A stretch of DNA of 64,000 nucleotides from positions 3,036,337 through 3,100,336 of the forward strand of contig SMSO01000037.1 in NCBI GenBank assembly GCA_004764695.1, given 5' to 3'. This DNA comes from Schizochytrium sp. TIO01 (taxonomy: Eukaryota > Sar > Bigyra > Thraustochytrida > Thraustochytriidae). The notes under the pieces are model-generated. The model had not been told where the DNA came from, did no database searches, and saw nothing but the letters and a program-made list of their open reading frames with translations. This document shows positions 20,781 through 33,734 of this stretch, piece by piece. The position numbers and the translations under genes were made by a program. The first letter of the stretch is position 1. Each line of letters begins with the position of its first letter.

Positions 20781-23700
20781 TGATGCTATCGAGGGTAGCT
20801 TTCTCTAGAGCCTAGGAAGGGGAGGCCGCCGCCGATTGGACTGTCGGCGGAGGGCCGTTGTGACTGGCTGTGCAGTCAACTTGACTCCGCATTGCCGAGC
20901 AAAGTTCAAGGTTTCGTCGAGGAAACCTGAATGCGCGGCACCTCAATTAGAAACAGCAGCTCAAATTTCCTGAACGCACTTAATTTTGGTGCTCGCATGA
21001 CATGACATACTTTGTCACTTTCTAATCCTTCTTCTGCTAAGATTAAAAATTAATATTGGAAATTGTAAGTTTAAACATATTTGTACAATTAATAAAAATA
21101 TTTGTGTTTGCTATGTTTATGATTATACTGTAGCGTCGAGTTTTTAATTTAAAAAAAATAAAAAATTAACATAACATTTAGATTAAAAAACAAAATTAAA
21201 ACTTAGTGGGTACATAGATAGGCCTACTCACCAGTTTACGAAAGATTAAATAAATTGAGTAGGTTTCATTGCTACTGTTCTGTCAGTTGTCACCATTCGA
21301 TGCTTTGCGCAGATATATGAGTCTTGTGAAAATGTGAAGAGTACGCTATCTTAGAGAAACAGGGCTTGATATTTTATACAAAATTAAATGACGAATAATA
21401 GCCCCTCTCAAATGCATACAATGACCTACAACCCCCCGAAAGACTTTGCACAGGGTAAAGGATTGTTAACACTTGTTTTCTTAAGTAATTTGAAGAACCT
21501 TTCTAATTGCTCTAAATAGGGAGAGATATGAAGCCATATGTCAAACTTTAACAATGTGTAACTCACGTTGAAATAGTTGTTCCTTGTTTCAACAGCCATC
21601 CAGATGAACAGAATTGGTAAACATATCATATTGAGAAAGTTTGATTTGTAATGCAGGGGAAATGACTCTTTAGAATGACACGATCGTTGACTTGCTTGTC
21701 CTCATTCCTTTCTAATCCTTCAAACCCTAAAAGGAGTATCCTGAATGATAAATCATCAGATATTCCCGAAAATTTTCTCACGAACCAAGTCCACCGATAT
21801 AGTTTTCACATATTTGAGTAAATAAGAAATGTCGCAAACGACCCTGATTGGCAACATCATGTATTTTAGAAAACACCACTAGAATCTTATCAAAGGATCC
21901 TTACTTTAGTTTGGAAATCTTTAAGTTAGATATCTACTGATGATGTATTCACGCAAGTTAAACAAGAACTTTGTGACAATTTTCTACTCGCGGTTATCAC
22001 CAATACGCAGAGATTTATACTAAATACCATGTTTACGTTTGGTTAGCGGCCCTGGCTATTATTCCGTTCGTCTATGATTGAAAGGTTTTATCGTTCCATC
22101 TCAGCACTATATACCTCATTTGAGAGTCCTCCTTCTTCGTTTTGTCAATTTTGAAAAAGAAGGTTGCTTCAAATTTTTCTCGCATAACAACAACGGTTAG
22201 GAAAGGCTATCTTTTATTTTATACTCTTGAATCAATAAACTCAATCCATATTTTCTTTTATTATTAGTTATTTATTTCTTTATTTAAAAATAAAAAATAA
22301 AAAAAAAAAAAATAAAAAAAAACACTAGATTAAATCTCTCTGCATTGGTTCAGATTGTTGAAATAGATTGCCTGGCATGAGCTCTCCTATAACTACAATT
22401 GGGCATCAGCTTGAAATCAGGTACCTAATTTTCGACGACTCAAGTATAAATGATGTCCATATTAAGCCAAAGGGGAGCTCAAAAAGCTGCGTTGAGCTTT
22501 GCAAATTTGGAATCTTCCAAGGACTTGAGACATGTTACGAGATTCTGCAACAATCACTATTCCTGGGACGGCAAGGGCGCCACTCTCAACATCCCTCCCA
22601 GTAAACATAAACAAAAACGACTCGCGTGTCGATTAAACAAGCACGCACACAATCAGGCGAACAAAAAGGAGTCGGGGCGCGGCAATTGCAGCTGATCATA
22701 AGAAGGTATGCCTTCTGCTTCTCTGACCGACTAAAACGCGAAGGGGAGTTGGCCAGAAAGTCGCAAATCTATTTTTACGTCAGCAAATGAAGCTGATTAT
22801 TAGAAAAAACCAACACTGAATAGAGGAATGCGATCGGCAGAGCTTTTTCCTCGCAAGTACACTAAAGTATGTGACATACACTACAAGAAATCATCTCAAA
22901 CAAACGTAGATCGAGTTTTACTCATCTACTGTCCGCCTAGAATGCTATTGAGATTCTTGTTTTTGCTGCTTTTGCCTTTTCTGGATATCTGCGTATCAAG
23001 TCATCAAGTGCAAACTTGTTTGTTGCATGGAAATATAGGTAGCATTCAACTATGTTTTTAAAACCCTAAACGCAACCCTTATTTTGTAGGCTCCTCTTCG
23101 ATGTTTAAGAATTATTTACTCTTACCAAAAATCCTGGAAGCAATTGCTGCCTTCGCTTTGTTTGTCCCAGATGCCATGCGATATTGATCGTATTGCAGTG
23201 ATTATGGATTTAGGCTAATCTAAAGTGCTTGCATTGCTTGCCACTGTATTTCAAAGGCAATAGCTGAGTTTGGCTTGCTAATAACACGATGGCATTCATA
23301 CAGAATCAATTAAGCCATTCATCGAGGCAGAATGTCATCTCTGTCTCTGCGTGTTCTTGATTAAGCAGTGGCGGTGGCATTTTTTCATTTTTCATATCAG
23401 ATATATACATATGATTGAATTTATTATTATTAATGCTAATTCAATAAACAAATAACTAACTTCTATGATATTTTATGCTTCTCTTTTCCTTTCTTGTCCT
23501 TAGAGCCGTGCGTTTTCTCGAGCCTCTACTTTGACTACTAGCGGCCTCCTATGTACCAAATCCCTGGTTTGTGACGCAGTTCATTATCACGAACCACTAT
23601 CGAAGGAGTACCGTGCCTCGGTGCGTCGTCTTTGTTTCCATGTATTATGCACCTACCACAAGCACAAGGAAAAGAAAGAAGAAAGAGAAAACCGCCATAA

Positions 23701-24989
23701 CTTAACTTGATCTCGAAAGCGATTCTAAAAAAGTAGCCAGCAAGAAGACAAAGAAGAAGCAGTAGCAAGTAGATGAGGCCCCTAATGAACGGACCCATCT
23801 GAGCTCATTTCCTATGCGATAAGTTTGCCTGAGATGAAAACGTTGTGCGCGTGAAGGGCCTGGTCTTCGTTGCTTCCCCGTCGTTGTTTCTTTCAAGGAA
23901 AACTAGAGGGAGTTCACAACAGACAGGCAGAGAATGCTTTTGAGACAGCTTTAACTCTCAACTTATAACTTAAAATTTTATCTTTATCTTTTGATTAAAA
24001 CGCTGTGAAGAATATGAATGGAAGGGGAACCCGCCAAGCTTCACAGTGGTCTGCCTGTGCATCATGCATCAGCGCTATCTTTCCCGTCTTTCCAAAGCTT
24101 CGCAGACGCCACAAACCAATCTGCTGAGAGCTCTCTGTCGTACCTATCAGCAGCATCTGAGAGCTCTTCGGTCCCGCTTTCCTCAAATAACACTGTCCAG
24201 AAACAGTCGCATTGATCATTGACTCGTCTCTCTTTCCGAAGACTTGGGCTTCGTTTCGCTCTAAAGGTGCGCTCTCGCCTTCAATCGACCCTTTCATAAA
24301 TCCGACAGACGTCCTGCTTATCGCTCCTACGATTTGGCATAGGAGGCCATTAGGCCCTCTGGAGGCGTCTCATCGCCAGCGCTCACTACTCTGCGCAGTC
24401 CGACGAAGACTTCGCGACATGCCGCGTGAATTGATTATGAGCGCAGGAGCTCAGGAGAAGACTTCTGCTTCTTCTATCACCCACGCTGGCTGATTGCGTG
24501 GTCGTAGGTGTCAGGTCAACGAGTTGTCAACAATCAGCAATCTGATTCTAGATAGAGTTTGGCATTTTTCTGTAATTCTCATTTCTTTCTAATTTTAAAG
24601 TCTTGATAACATTCCACTAGCTAGGTGTTACATTAGGTAATGCTAATGCTAGGTTGGCTTTATTCTATTTTGAACTAAAAAGTTTAATTATGAACTATGC
24701 TCAACTAAACTCTAGCTAGAACGCCGCTATTGCTAACAAAAATATACTATAAATAAAACTTAAAGAAAATGGATGTACAGCTGCTGCTTCCTTCCTTCCC
24801 TACGACGGAAGTAGAAGGAAGCCGGCTAGCACAAACAATACGACTGTCAGTTCTGTATTTAAAACATTGGTTTTCAGTAGCTTTTTTAGAACACTGAAAG
24901 GAAGGAGGGAGTGATTCCTCTCGAGGTGCGCCAAACTTCTTCTGAAATCTGCCAAGAACCCCTTTTGCTGCGGTATCATGGGAGCAGCT

Positions 24990-25075
24990 ATCTATCAATC
25001 CATCAATCCATCAATCACTCAATCATTCATTCATTCATTCAATCTATCAGTCTATCTCTCTATATATATGTATAG
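24990..25075. repeat. TCAA/TTCA/CTAT simple-repeat tract
   Basis: A run of related tetranucleotide-like motifs (ATCAATCC, ATTCATTC, CTATCT) passing into TATATA. Confidence 0.85.
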
Positions 25076-26929
25076 TTGCGCTATGTTTGTAGTGGCTTAA
25101 CGAAAGAGGAACTCAAAGCTGATCGATCTGCCTTTTTCTACGCGGGCGAAGACACCTTTTGCTCAGCATAAATAAGTTTTGATAAAGATGAAGGAGCAGC
25201 TGGATGATAATTAATAACCTGTACTCCCTGAAGTTACAAGCCTTAGACCTCCATAAGTCCGCTGTTCCATCGACCTGATTCACAGACCTGCCTGAGCAGC
25301 TCAATAATCTCAACAATCTCGATCACTCCATACAGAGGCACGTAAAAGGAGAGACGGAGAAGAAGTTGGCGGTGCTTGCTTCCGCTCCTAGCAGCTGGCT
25401 ACCCATTCCAGTAGAAGGTACCCTTGAAGTGAAGAGCCCAGTAAAGAAGAAGGCGCTACTGCATTGAAAGCAGCCAGGAGATATGGATGGTGGTGATAAA
25501 GCAAGCGTACAGCGTATCGAGGTCGCCTCCGCTCCTTTGCACTGCGCCAGAGCGTGTTGCGGAATCGGCCACCGCTGCAAACCGATGACAGCCCCCTTAA
25601 ACAAAGCAAACCACGCACTGGAAGAGCATGCGTGGCAGCAGGGTGAAGAAGAGCGAAGCACCTCAATTTCTTTCTTGGTTTGACTCTTCTTCAATTTAGT
25701 TTTTTGAAAAAAATTAGTAAATTTTAATTGCTAAAGTATAGATATATAAATGGGAGAGACACTTTCCGGCGGGAATGGAAGTTTCTAGTCCCACAGTGTC
25801 TTATAGATAAAGCTGGTGGCTTTTCCACAGCTCACTCTAGTGCGCGCAAGATTGTGCGCGCTGATTATAATTTTGGCCCCGCTCCATAGCTGTGTGCGTG
25901 GACCCTAGGGCTTTGCCTCCACAGTTTTGTTTTGTCCCCGCAGAATGCACCGCAGCAGTGGAAAGGTGAGAGCGGGTGAAAAAACTCGAGCTCAGGTCTA
26001 CTGTGCTTTGCGCAGAATTTCCGCACGACTCTCAAGGTCGTGCCTCGAGATCGTTTCCAATCCTGCCCTGTAGCCATTCCCAACGGATGCCGTGGCCGCT
26101 TATAGTCCCCGAGGTGCTGCGCAGGTCCTCTTACCTGGTCCGCCACCGTCTGTAGCCAGCCTTGGCCATATTGGCCCCCGCTCCCTACGAAAGGGCTTCG
26201 TAGAAGCCGTGAAGAAGGTTTTCCTTTCTTTTCTTTCTTTCTTAATTTATTTTATTTTGGTTTACTTTATTTCAATATATTTTATTTTTGCATACTATTT
26301 ATTTGGATTGATATAGAGAGAGGCGTTTTTAAAAAAATGTTTTCGTGCTTTCTGTGTGATACTTTCTTTCCTTTTCTATTCGGTTCTTACTAGTAGCTGT
26401 GCTTGAGCGCTTCTCGTTTCTTGCGACCTACTTGTCAGCAAACCCCGTTGGGCACTCCGCCGACCGCTCAGACTTCGAAGGCAACTGGAGCCTCGACCGC
26501 TCGTGGTGGCGAGGAGCTTACGTCTCGAGAAGGCAGCTCGGGCTGCGAGCTCCTGGCGCCTGGGAACTGCTCGGGTGGCGATCGAGGAGAACTCGATTGA
26601 CACGCGAGGCGCTCCAAGTTTGGTCTAGGAGAAGCCACAGTTCGCTTCGCCTTAGCCTTTCTTTTTTTCTTCTCTCTCTCTCTCTTCTAATACTTTCTCG
26701 ATTCTCTACTCGATCAAGAATCTCGAGGACGCCTCTCTCGTGTGGAAAGAACCCCGCCTCACGCTCTTTGAGTGGGTCTTGGGTTTGTGGAGGTGATTCT
26801 GCTGCTCGCGACAGCAGAACGACAAAACACCTAGTACTTGCAGCACATATATAGTATAGTATCTGCATTCAGTCAAACAAACAAACACCAGCGCTAGACC
26901 CCGAGGCGTCAAGAACCAGCGAGATCACT

Positions 26930-28030
26930 ATGTGCGACTTTCACATGCATGTGTCGCTTCTGGCGGCGAGCCTGAAAAGGTCTCACATCAGGTTAGTGGC
27001 GATTGATTTTGATGATACCCTGCTTAGTCTCCACACACATTCAAAATGGGAGCTCGGCCCGACCGCGCTAGCTAACAATGTGCGGCCATTCTTCATGGAG
27101 TTTATTCCTGCGGCGCTCAGGAAGGGCATTATTGTCAGCATCGTCACATTTTCCTCCCAGCGAAGACTCATCCAGCAGACCCTTCGCGAGGCATTTGGGC
27201 AGACTGTCGCGCGCCAAATCCTTGTTCGTGGCTATGACGGGTCGTGGACGCCTAGTCCAGCTCAATGCACCCCCAAGAGCTGGCATTCATGCTCGAGGCG
27301 TGGCAAGACTGACCATATTCTCCATGTCGTAACTAAGATTTATAACGATTCAGACGTCGAGGTGAAACCAGAGCAAGTTCTCCTTATTGACGACACTGAA
27401 ATGAATGTTCTCCAGGCACGCTATGATGGTATGTGCGCGATCCAGTTTGATGTACAAGACCCATCTTCGGGCGACGCCTCTGAAAGTAGTATACTATTCA
27501 AAAGACTCATGGCCACATTCCGCGGCAAGTCTGCTAAATCCTATCAAATGTCATCATCTTGGCCTCCTGATGACATGATGCCTCTGCCAAAACACAAGGT
27601 CCACAACTACCAGCTATTCGAGACACCGAAGGGCATTGCAAACACCAGTAAATGGACCAAAATGGGTGATGACGTTGTCTCAAGTGTTGACGATACGGTC
27701 TCGTTGAACTCCAATGACTTTGAATGGGATTGTGACGAGCTTATGATTACTGACGGATCGAGCAGATCCTCAAAGGCGAAGGCATGCGATGCATCTTCGT
27801 CATCGTCCTCTTCTTCTTCGCCTTCTTCCCGATCCTCTTCTTCGACTCCCAAATCCCGATGGTCTTCCTCTCGCAAGACAACAAGCTCTTTAGGAGATGC
27901 TACCTTGTTGACAAAAGATAATCTTAAAAAAGACCCCGATGCAGAGGTGACTCAAGATCACCCTCTTGCTCGCAATGGCGCGAACCACCACGCAAGATGT
28001 GTTCCAGCTGACTCTTGTTCTATTATGTAA
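26930..28030 (+). CDS. HAD-superfamily phosphatase-like protein with C-terminal CaaX box (366 aa)
   Basis: The first ~200 residues carry the HAD phosphatase motifs: motif I DFDDT (residues 26-30, nucleophile Asp26 and acid Asp28), motif II Thr73 in IVTFSS, a candidate motif III Lys126 in GKTDHI and motif IV LLIDDTE (Asp154/Asp155). No cap domain of usual size is obvious, suggesting a protein or large substrate. Residues ~200-350 are low in complexity, with a Ser-rich run near 290-310 and basic patches. The protein ends Cys-Ser-Ile-Met, a canonical CaaX box, with another Cys nine residues before the end. By established rules Met at the last position favours farnesylation, so the protein is probably membrane-anchored. 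The ATG at 26930 is the first. Substrate unknown. Confidence 0.85.
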   Translation: MCDFHMHVSLLAASLKRSHIRLVAIDFDDTLLSLHTHSKWELGPTALANNVRPFFMEFIPAALRKGIIVSIVTFSSQRRLIQQTLREAFGQTVARQILVRGYDGSWTPSPAQCTPKSWHSCSRRGKTDHILHVVTKIYNDSDVEVKPEQVLLIDDTEMNVLQARYDGMCAIQFDVQDPSSGDASESSILFKRLMATFRGKSAKSYQMSSSWPPDDMMPLPKHKVHNYQLFETPKGIANTSKWTKMGDDVVSSVDDTVSLNSNDFEWDCDELMITDGSSRSSKAKACDASSSSSSSSSPSSRSSSSTPKSRWSSSRKTTSSLGDATLLTKDNLKKDPDAEVTQDHPLARNGANHHARCVPADSCSIM

Positions 28031-28938
28031 AACCCTCCAAAAGAGGAGCACTTTTTATTTTCGCTCCAACCTGACAAAATGACGAATCTAGCCTGTGTAT
28101 GTATTATATAGTTCTTCACTTTGTTCACAATGATTAATCTAACATAAACCATTTGATCTGTCTATTTTCTGACCAAACGTTTACTCTTTATCTTTTATTA
28201 TTCGTTGGTTTGTTAGATCCTGGATCTGTTTTTTCTTGTACCCTGCCGGAACAGAACTATTTCAAGCAAATTCCTCGTTTGAATTTTGTTGCTTAATGCA
28301 CACGAAGGAAAATCCGTGTATTTATCTGTTGAATGTTGGCCTCCATCATAAAAGAGGGAAAAGGCACTTGATCGTGCAAAATTAAACGGTTATATAAAAC
28401 ACTAAGTTGAGTTTCAAGAAGGGAACCATATCAACGCAAAGTCCTCTAGATTTTAATAAGAGGAGCCGTAAATATGCTCAGCAATGCTAATCTGCAACAC
28501 TATGATCTCATCTTCCTTATTTCGAGGAGTATGATTGCAAAAACTCTGTAGACAGTTTCTTACTACTTTAATATCAACACGGAAACTGATCAAGGAAAAC
28601 TGATGTCCAAAGTCTTCAATACGTGAGTTTGTCGTTGCACCAGATTTAAAATTATTCGGTAGGAGGTACGACCGTAGAAGTTGAAATCAGCTGAAGGTAG
28701 AGCAGAATTAGAATCGAAAAAGGTTTGATTAATTTGTGGTATCTTCAAGATTAGAATATGGGCTACGCAAATTGCCTAAGTATACCCATATACAATATCA
28801 ATTGTCAGCAAATTGCTTGGTTTGCGGGAACAAACATCAGAAGAAGTACAAAAAGAAGAGAGAAACGATTGAAATCTGTTCTATGTTTTTGTTTGTTTGC
28901 AGAATTGTGTAAGAATTGGGAAAATTGGTCACGTACAT
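28031..28938. other. Convergent intergenic region
   Basis: AT-rich 3' flanks of the HAD gene and the purine gene. No gene or notable repeat seen. Confidence 0.55.
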
Positions 28939-31713
28939 TTATTGGCGGATGGCCTTGTCCAGAGAGCGCTGCATGGAGGCGTTAACATCGCCATCCTCGC
29001 GGGCAGGGAACGGGAAGGACTCACCGGTGATCTTCTCGTAGAGCATGATGTAGCGGCGGGAGAGCTCAGCGACAAGGTCGGCAGGGGCCTCAGGAAGCAC
29101 CTCGTCCTTGTACGGGTCGCAACGCTCCGCGTACCAGAGACGCACGAACTCCTTGTCAACGTGCTGAGGGCTGCGTCCAGCCTCAACGTTGGCGGCATGG
29201 GTTTTATCGTCACCCACCCAGTAGCGAGAGCAGTCGGGGGTGTGGATCTCGTCAATGAGAAGGATCTCGCCGGTCTCGAGGTCACGGCCGAACTCGTACT
29301 TGGTGTCCACGAGGATCAGTCCGTGCTCAGCAGCGGTCTTCTGGCCAAACGCAAAGAGCTCCTGGGCCTTGGCGTGACAGAAATCCCAGTCCTCCTTGTT
29401 CATCCATCCATCACGCACAATGGTCTCGGCATCGATGAGCTCATCGTGCTCGTCACTCTTGGTGGTTGGTGTACACAAGTTCTTCTCAAGCTTCTGGTTC
29501 TTCTTAAGTCCATCGGGGAGCTTGTAGCCACAGTACTCACGCACACCCTTGTTGTAGTGAGTCCACATGGAGGTGCCAGAGCTTCCGGCAATGTATCCAC
29601 GCATGACGAACTCAATCGGGAAGGTCTTGCAACGGCGAGCGAGAGTAAGGTTCGGGTGCACCGGATTGGCCTTGGAGTTGGACGGGTGAAGCTGGTTCTT
29701 GATGATGTGCTCAGTCTTGCTGAACCACCAGAGGGAGACAAGGTTGAGCACAGCTCCCTTGAAAGGAATCTTGGCAAGCGGCCTGTCGAAGGCAGTCAAG
29801 CGGTCCGTAGTCACGAGCACCACGTTGCTTCCATCGTCGTAGCGGTCGCGAACCTTACCAACGTACTTGGCAACCTCAGTCTGACCATTCTTAGGGGTAA
29901 GGTGGAGGTCAGTGGCGTCAACAGTGTGTCCAATTGAGGCATAGATTCTGGGAAGGTATGCGTAAGTCTTGTCCTTGTTGGTGTACTCCTTCAGGTACTG
30001 CTCGTACTTGACGTTCTCAAGGTGAGCCGCCTTCTCATAGACAGCATCGCGCTGGTCCGCGTGGTACGCATCGAGCTGCACACGGAGTCGAGCTGCAAGG
30101 CTTCCTTGAGCTGCTGCGAGCATTCTGATGGCCAAGAGTCCGGCGTTCATCGAGTTTCCAATAGCGACTGTCGCCACTGGCACACCCCTCGGCATCTGCA
30201 CAATGGAAAGAAGGGAGTCGTTTCCACTCAAAGTTGAGGTTTTCACAGGCACTCCAATCACAGGGAGCGGTGTGAGCGCGGCAACCATACCCGGAAGGTG
30301 GGCGGCTCCACCTGCTCCAGCAATGATGGTCTTGATGCCACGAGCCTGAGCCGCCTTGGCGTACTCGTACATGCGGTCTGGGGTGCGGTGAGCAGAGACA
30401 ACGGACAGCTCGAAGGGAACTCCGAACTCGGTGAGCACGTCGGCGGCAGCGCGCATCGTCGGCAGATCCGAGTCACTGCCCATGATAATGCCCACGACGG
30501 GGGCCTCAGAGCTCGAGGACTTGGAGGGGCCAAAGTTGATGACATCAGAGGGGTCAAGCGGCTCGTTGAGGAGCACAAGGCGACGGCGGAGCTCGGGCAT
30601 GTCGGGGGCGGTGACAGTAATGTGACCGAGCTTACGGCCGGGCCTAGAGTCCTTACCGTACCAGTGGATCTTGGCGCCAGGCACAGAAAGCGCAGGCTTG
30701 AAGGAAGCAATGGTCTCCTCTTCAGTGGCAGCACCAAGAATGTTGATCATGGCGGCAGCACCGACGCGGAGGCTAGTGTCACCAAGCGGGAGGCCAGAGA
30801 CAGCGCGAAGGTGCTGCTCAAACTGAGAGGTCACACATGCCTCAATGGTGAGGTGGCCCGAGTTGTGCGGGCGTGGGGCGATCTCGTTGTAGACGACGCG
30901 GTCGCCACCCATCCAGAACATCTCCACAGCAAAGACGCCAGCACCCTGAATAGCGCTCACGGCAAGCTCTGCTACACGCTGGGCCTCGACGCGAGCAGCC
31001 TCCGGCAGGTTGATGGAAGGCGGCACCACAACCACGCGGCAAATGTTGTCGGCCTGACGGGTCTCCACAACATCGTAGCAGACAGTGTTTCCCTCGCGAT
31101 CGCGAGCCACGATGCAAGCAAGCTCAGCCTCAAAGGGAGCCCACTTCTCGAGGTACACGCCGCCAACTTCCACAGCCTTGCCGAGGCTGCGCAAGGCCTC
31201 CTCGATACCTTCAGCGTTCTTGACCACAGCATTTCCGCGGCCGTCATATGCCATGCATCGGCTCTTGAGCATCACAGGGTATCCGCCGAGTCTGTTCTCA
31301 GCTGCGTCACGCACAGCGTCAACAGTGGCGTCCACCTTCTCGTAGTCGATGATGGGGACACCAGAGGCGCCCATGACGTCCTTTTGAACTGCCTTGTCAG
31401 CAATAATGCGCAGAGCAGACGGCGACGGGTGCACGGGGCGTCCCTGACGCTCGAGCTCCTCGAGAGCGTCAACGTTCACGTGCTCAATCTCGACGGTGAG
31501 GACATCTCCAGAAAGGGCGACCACGGCGTCGCGGTCCATAAAGCTACCCTTCACCACGCGGCAAACCGGGGCAGCAGAGGCCTCAGCGCCAGAGGGGTCC
31601 AGGCACACGAGGTCCAAACCAAGGCGTGCACCATCAAGGGCCATCATGCGTCCAAGCTGGCCGCCGCCCAGCACGCCTACGGTGCGAGCCACGCCGTCGA
31701 TGCGGTTGGCCAT
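28939..31713 (-). CDS. Trifunctional purine enzyme PurK-PurE-PurC (924 aa)
   Basis: Three consecutive-step domains in one chain. Residues 1-385 are PurK (N5-CAIR synthetase, ATP-grasp): [12 protein letters not shown] at 13-24 and [11 protein letters not shown] at 277-287. Residues ~405-550 are PurE class I (N5-CAIR mutase): GSDSDLPTM (412-420), SAHRTP (440-445), [11 protein letters not shown] (466-476). Residues ~612-922 are SAICAR synthetase: [24 protein letters not shown] (710-717) and [10 protein letters not shown] (821-830). Together they convert AIR to SAICAR in IMP synthesis. Fungal Ade2 is PurK-PurE only and animal PAICS is PurC-PurE, so this K-E-C order differs from both. No targeting peptide is obvious. 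The ATG is the first of the frame and the DNA is GC-rich with no intron. A long antisense open frame here is a by-product of codon bias. Confidence 0.95.
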   Translation of the reverse strand: MANRIDGVARTVGVLGGGQLGRMMALDGARLGLDLVCLDPSGAEASAAPVCRVVKGSFMDRDAVVALSGDVLTVEIEHVNVDALEELERQGRPVHPSPSALRIIADKAVQKDVMGASGVPIIDYEKVDATVDAVRDAAENRLGGYPVMLKSRCMAYDGRGNAVVKNAEGIEEALRSLGKAVEVGGVYLEKWAPFEAELACIVARDREGNTVCYDVVETRQADNICRVVVVPPSINLPEAARVEAQRVAELAVSAIQGAGVFAVEMFWMGGDRVVYNEIAPRPHNSGHLTIEACVTSQFEQHLRAVSGLPLGDTSLRVGAAAMINILGAATEEETIASFKPALSVPGAKIHWYGKDSRPGRKLGHITVTAPDMPELRRRLVLLNEPLDPSDVINFGPSKSSSSEAPVVGIIMGSDSDLPTMRAAADVLTEFGVPFELSVVSAHRTPDRMYEYAKAAQARGIKTIIAGAGGAAHLPGMVAALTPLPVIGVPVKTSTLSGNDSLLSIVQMPRGVPVATVAIGNSMNAGLLAIRMLAAAQGSLAARLRVQLDAYHADQRDAVYEKAAHLENVKYEQYLKEYTNKDKTYAYLPRIYASIGHTVDATDLHLTPKNGQTEVAKYVGKVRDRYDDGSNVVLVTTDRLTAFDRPLAKIPFKGAVLNLVSLWWFSKTEHIIKNQLHPSNSKANPVHPNLTLARRCKTFPIEFVMRGYIAGSSGTSMWTHYNKGVREYCGYKLPDGLKKNQKLEKNLCTPTTKSDEHDELIDAETIVRDGWMNKEDWDFCHAKAQELFAFGQKTAAEHGLILVDTKYEFGRDLETGEILLIDEIHTPDCSRYWVGDDKTHAANVEAGRSPQHVDKEFVRLWYAERCDPYKDEVLPEAPADLVAELSRRYIMLYEKITGESFPFPAREDGDVNASMQRSLDKAIRQ

Positions 31714-33734
31714 GGTGGTTTGACTTGAAGGAGATCGCCAACGAAGTCCTACTATCTAAAGGAATGAAGGCGTGAATGCCTGCCTGCCTGCTGCTTCTGC
31801 TGCTGCTGCACTGGCGAGGTGAGTGCTCTCACTCGCAAGCCGCGCTGCGAAGCGAGGCGGATTTGCTTTGCTTTGCTTTCTTTCGCCTTGCCTTGTCCTC
31901 CGTCTGTTTGTCTGAGCCACCAGTGTACCAATCTTCACTTCAACATAATATCCCCTAGTCCATACTAAAACCACATCCCCTTTAATATACTAACAACCTA
32001 TCCCACTCAACCCCATTTGATAACAGACCACGAGTAAGAAAATGTAATGCAATCAATATCTACCCTACAGTATGTATGTACCTATGGTGCTGCTTCACCC
32101 ATGTCATCCATCACATCTGTCCGCAGCGCTCCTCGCATCGCGGCATGCGAAGTATCTTCTGTGGCTCGCTCGCTTCCTTGTGCAAGCCGAGCCTGGCAAT
32201 AGCAGCTCGATCGATGACTGACGAGGGCTCCATTCCTGATCCAAACGCGGGTTCTGAGGAATCCGCAGCACCATTGACTTCCTTCTCATTACCGCACTCC
32301 TAGACATCCCTATATGCCCCCTACTGCGAAAGGCGCTGTTTCCTGTCCACAGCGCGCTTATTATGTTTATGGCGATTCCGGTTCTTCGCAGATGAGACAG
32401 ACATAAAAGACTGCAGTTCGTGCGAGTGTGTGCATTTCATTCACTTCATATCCTTTGCTTTTCGTAGATGATGGACTCCGCAACTGCATAAATCCTACTC
32501 CGAACACCTAACCTCGTTTTCAATCAGCTCCATGGAGCGCAAAGCACCGTGGAGCTCGCTCGCTCTGCGATGGACCTGGACACAGCTGCATTTGCACAGC
32601 GCTGTTGTCAAAAAACAAGCCAATATTGCCTGGATGGGTGGGTTGTTTCATGGAAAGATGGCACTGACAGGTTATTAAAAGCTGGACGCCACTTGGTATA
32701 AAGGACGAATGACTGGCAGGAGCCACACATTCCACCTCCTGAATTACCTTCGATTGACGAGATCGCTGTTCTCGCTGCGTTCGAGGGAGACGCGGCACAT
32801 TGCACCAGGGCAGGTCCTGCGTGGACTTGGAATTTGTTATTTTGTACAGAAGTTGTTCAAGTGACTCCTTCCTTCCCGCCAGTTCCAGTCGGGCTAATGT
32901 CCAACTTCAACTGCAATGTCACTGGATCCATCACCACCACCACCACCACCACCACACCACCACCACCATTATCATCATCATCGGCATCGACATCAGCATC
33001 GACTTCGAAGAGAGCATTGGCATTTGCACAGCTTTGCTAGAAGTCACAATGTGAGGACCCAGGGCGTCCTGCCAAGTGAGCGTTGAGTTGGGATTATTTA
33101 TAGATTGTAGACCTGAGTCCAAGGTCAATTGTGCCTTGAAGAAGGCAGCTCAGCACAGTCAGCAGGAAATGTTTCTGCTTTCATGCTGTTTATAGAGAAT
33201 AATGAGAGTGGGTTGAGGTAGTATTGTTCACGGAACAATGGTGAATACACGCAGAAAAGCACTTGGCCTCACCTACTCGTTCAGACGAGAGAGAATGAAT
33301 AGCCCACCGATCAGGGCTGCTGTGCTTTGGACCACCAAGACTGCACGTAGCGAGAGAGAGCGAAAGGTCTGCGGGAGGGTGGCAGTACCATTCAATCTCT
33401 AGAGCGAGATAGAGATACCCTGGAACTACTAGTACCAACCTACTCCAAACTCAGTCGTTACTGATATTTTGGCAAATTTTAGGAGAAAAAAAAATATCAG
33501 AGCCTCGCCAGGAGATAGCTTGCTTGATGACTGCTCAAGTATATGCCGCGAGCACGGAGTACTCGGAGTAGCTCGCTTCATGAGCATTCCAAAGAAAAAC
33601 TTCATGCATAGGTCAATCATAATAGAAAATAGTAAACGTAGTACTAGTTGAGCATTAATCGTTTTTTATTAAAAAAGAAATGTATGAATGATGTAGAGAG
33701 ATAAATTCTAGGCGCAGCACAGCCATTGTAGATT
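31714..33734. other. Intergenic, upstream of the purine gene
   Basis: The first ~250 bp after the purine ATG include a CTG/CTTTG-rich stretch and should contain its promoter. A (CAC)n/(ATC)n tract sits at 32932-32981. No gene recognised. Confidence 0.5.
32932..32981. repeat. (CAC)n-(ATC)n microsatellite
   Basis: About twelve CAC units followed by four ATC units, with imperfect continuation. Confidence 0.9.

Larger units (their letters stand above)
18170..26929. other. Gene-poor, repeat-rich block (8.8 kb)
   Basis: No gene family recognised on either strand. Open frames are short and mostly follow local repeats. Contents include a duplicated segment with a CAA/poly-A expansion (18880-19288), pentanucleotide tracts near 20180 and 20281, a 9-bp tandem repeat (20672-20780), very AT-rich DNA (20990-22320), a TCAA/TTCA tract (24990-25075) and a GC-rich patch (~26400-26640) ahead of the HAD gene. 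A multi-exon gene with short exons cannot be excluded by eye. Confidence 0.5.

Noticed and set aside
22942-23061. 39-codon frame beginning with a Leu-rich hydrophobic run
   Set aside because: Too short, and such runs arise easily from TTG/CTT-rich DNA; no supporting context.
26399-26854. 151-codon plus-strand frame ahead of the HAD gene
   Set aside because: Arg/Ser/Leu-rich translation typical of a GC-rich patch; overlapping frames on both strands look equally random, and it probably includes the 5' leader of the HAD gene.
28897-29937. 346-codon plus-strand frame opposite the SAICAR synthetase domain
   Set aside because: Same antisense effect of codon bias; no family match.
30298-31728. 476-codon plus-strand frame opposite the purine gene
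   Set aside because: Antisense shadow of the GC-rich PurK-PurE coding sequence; its His/Val/Gly-rich translation matches nothing, while the minus strand is an unmistakable enzyme.
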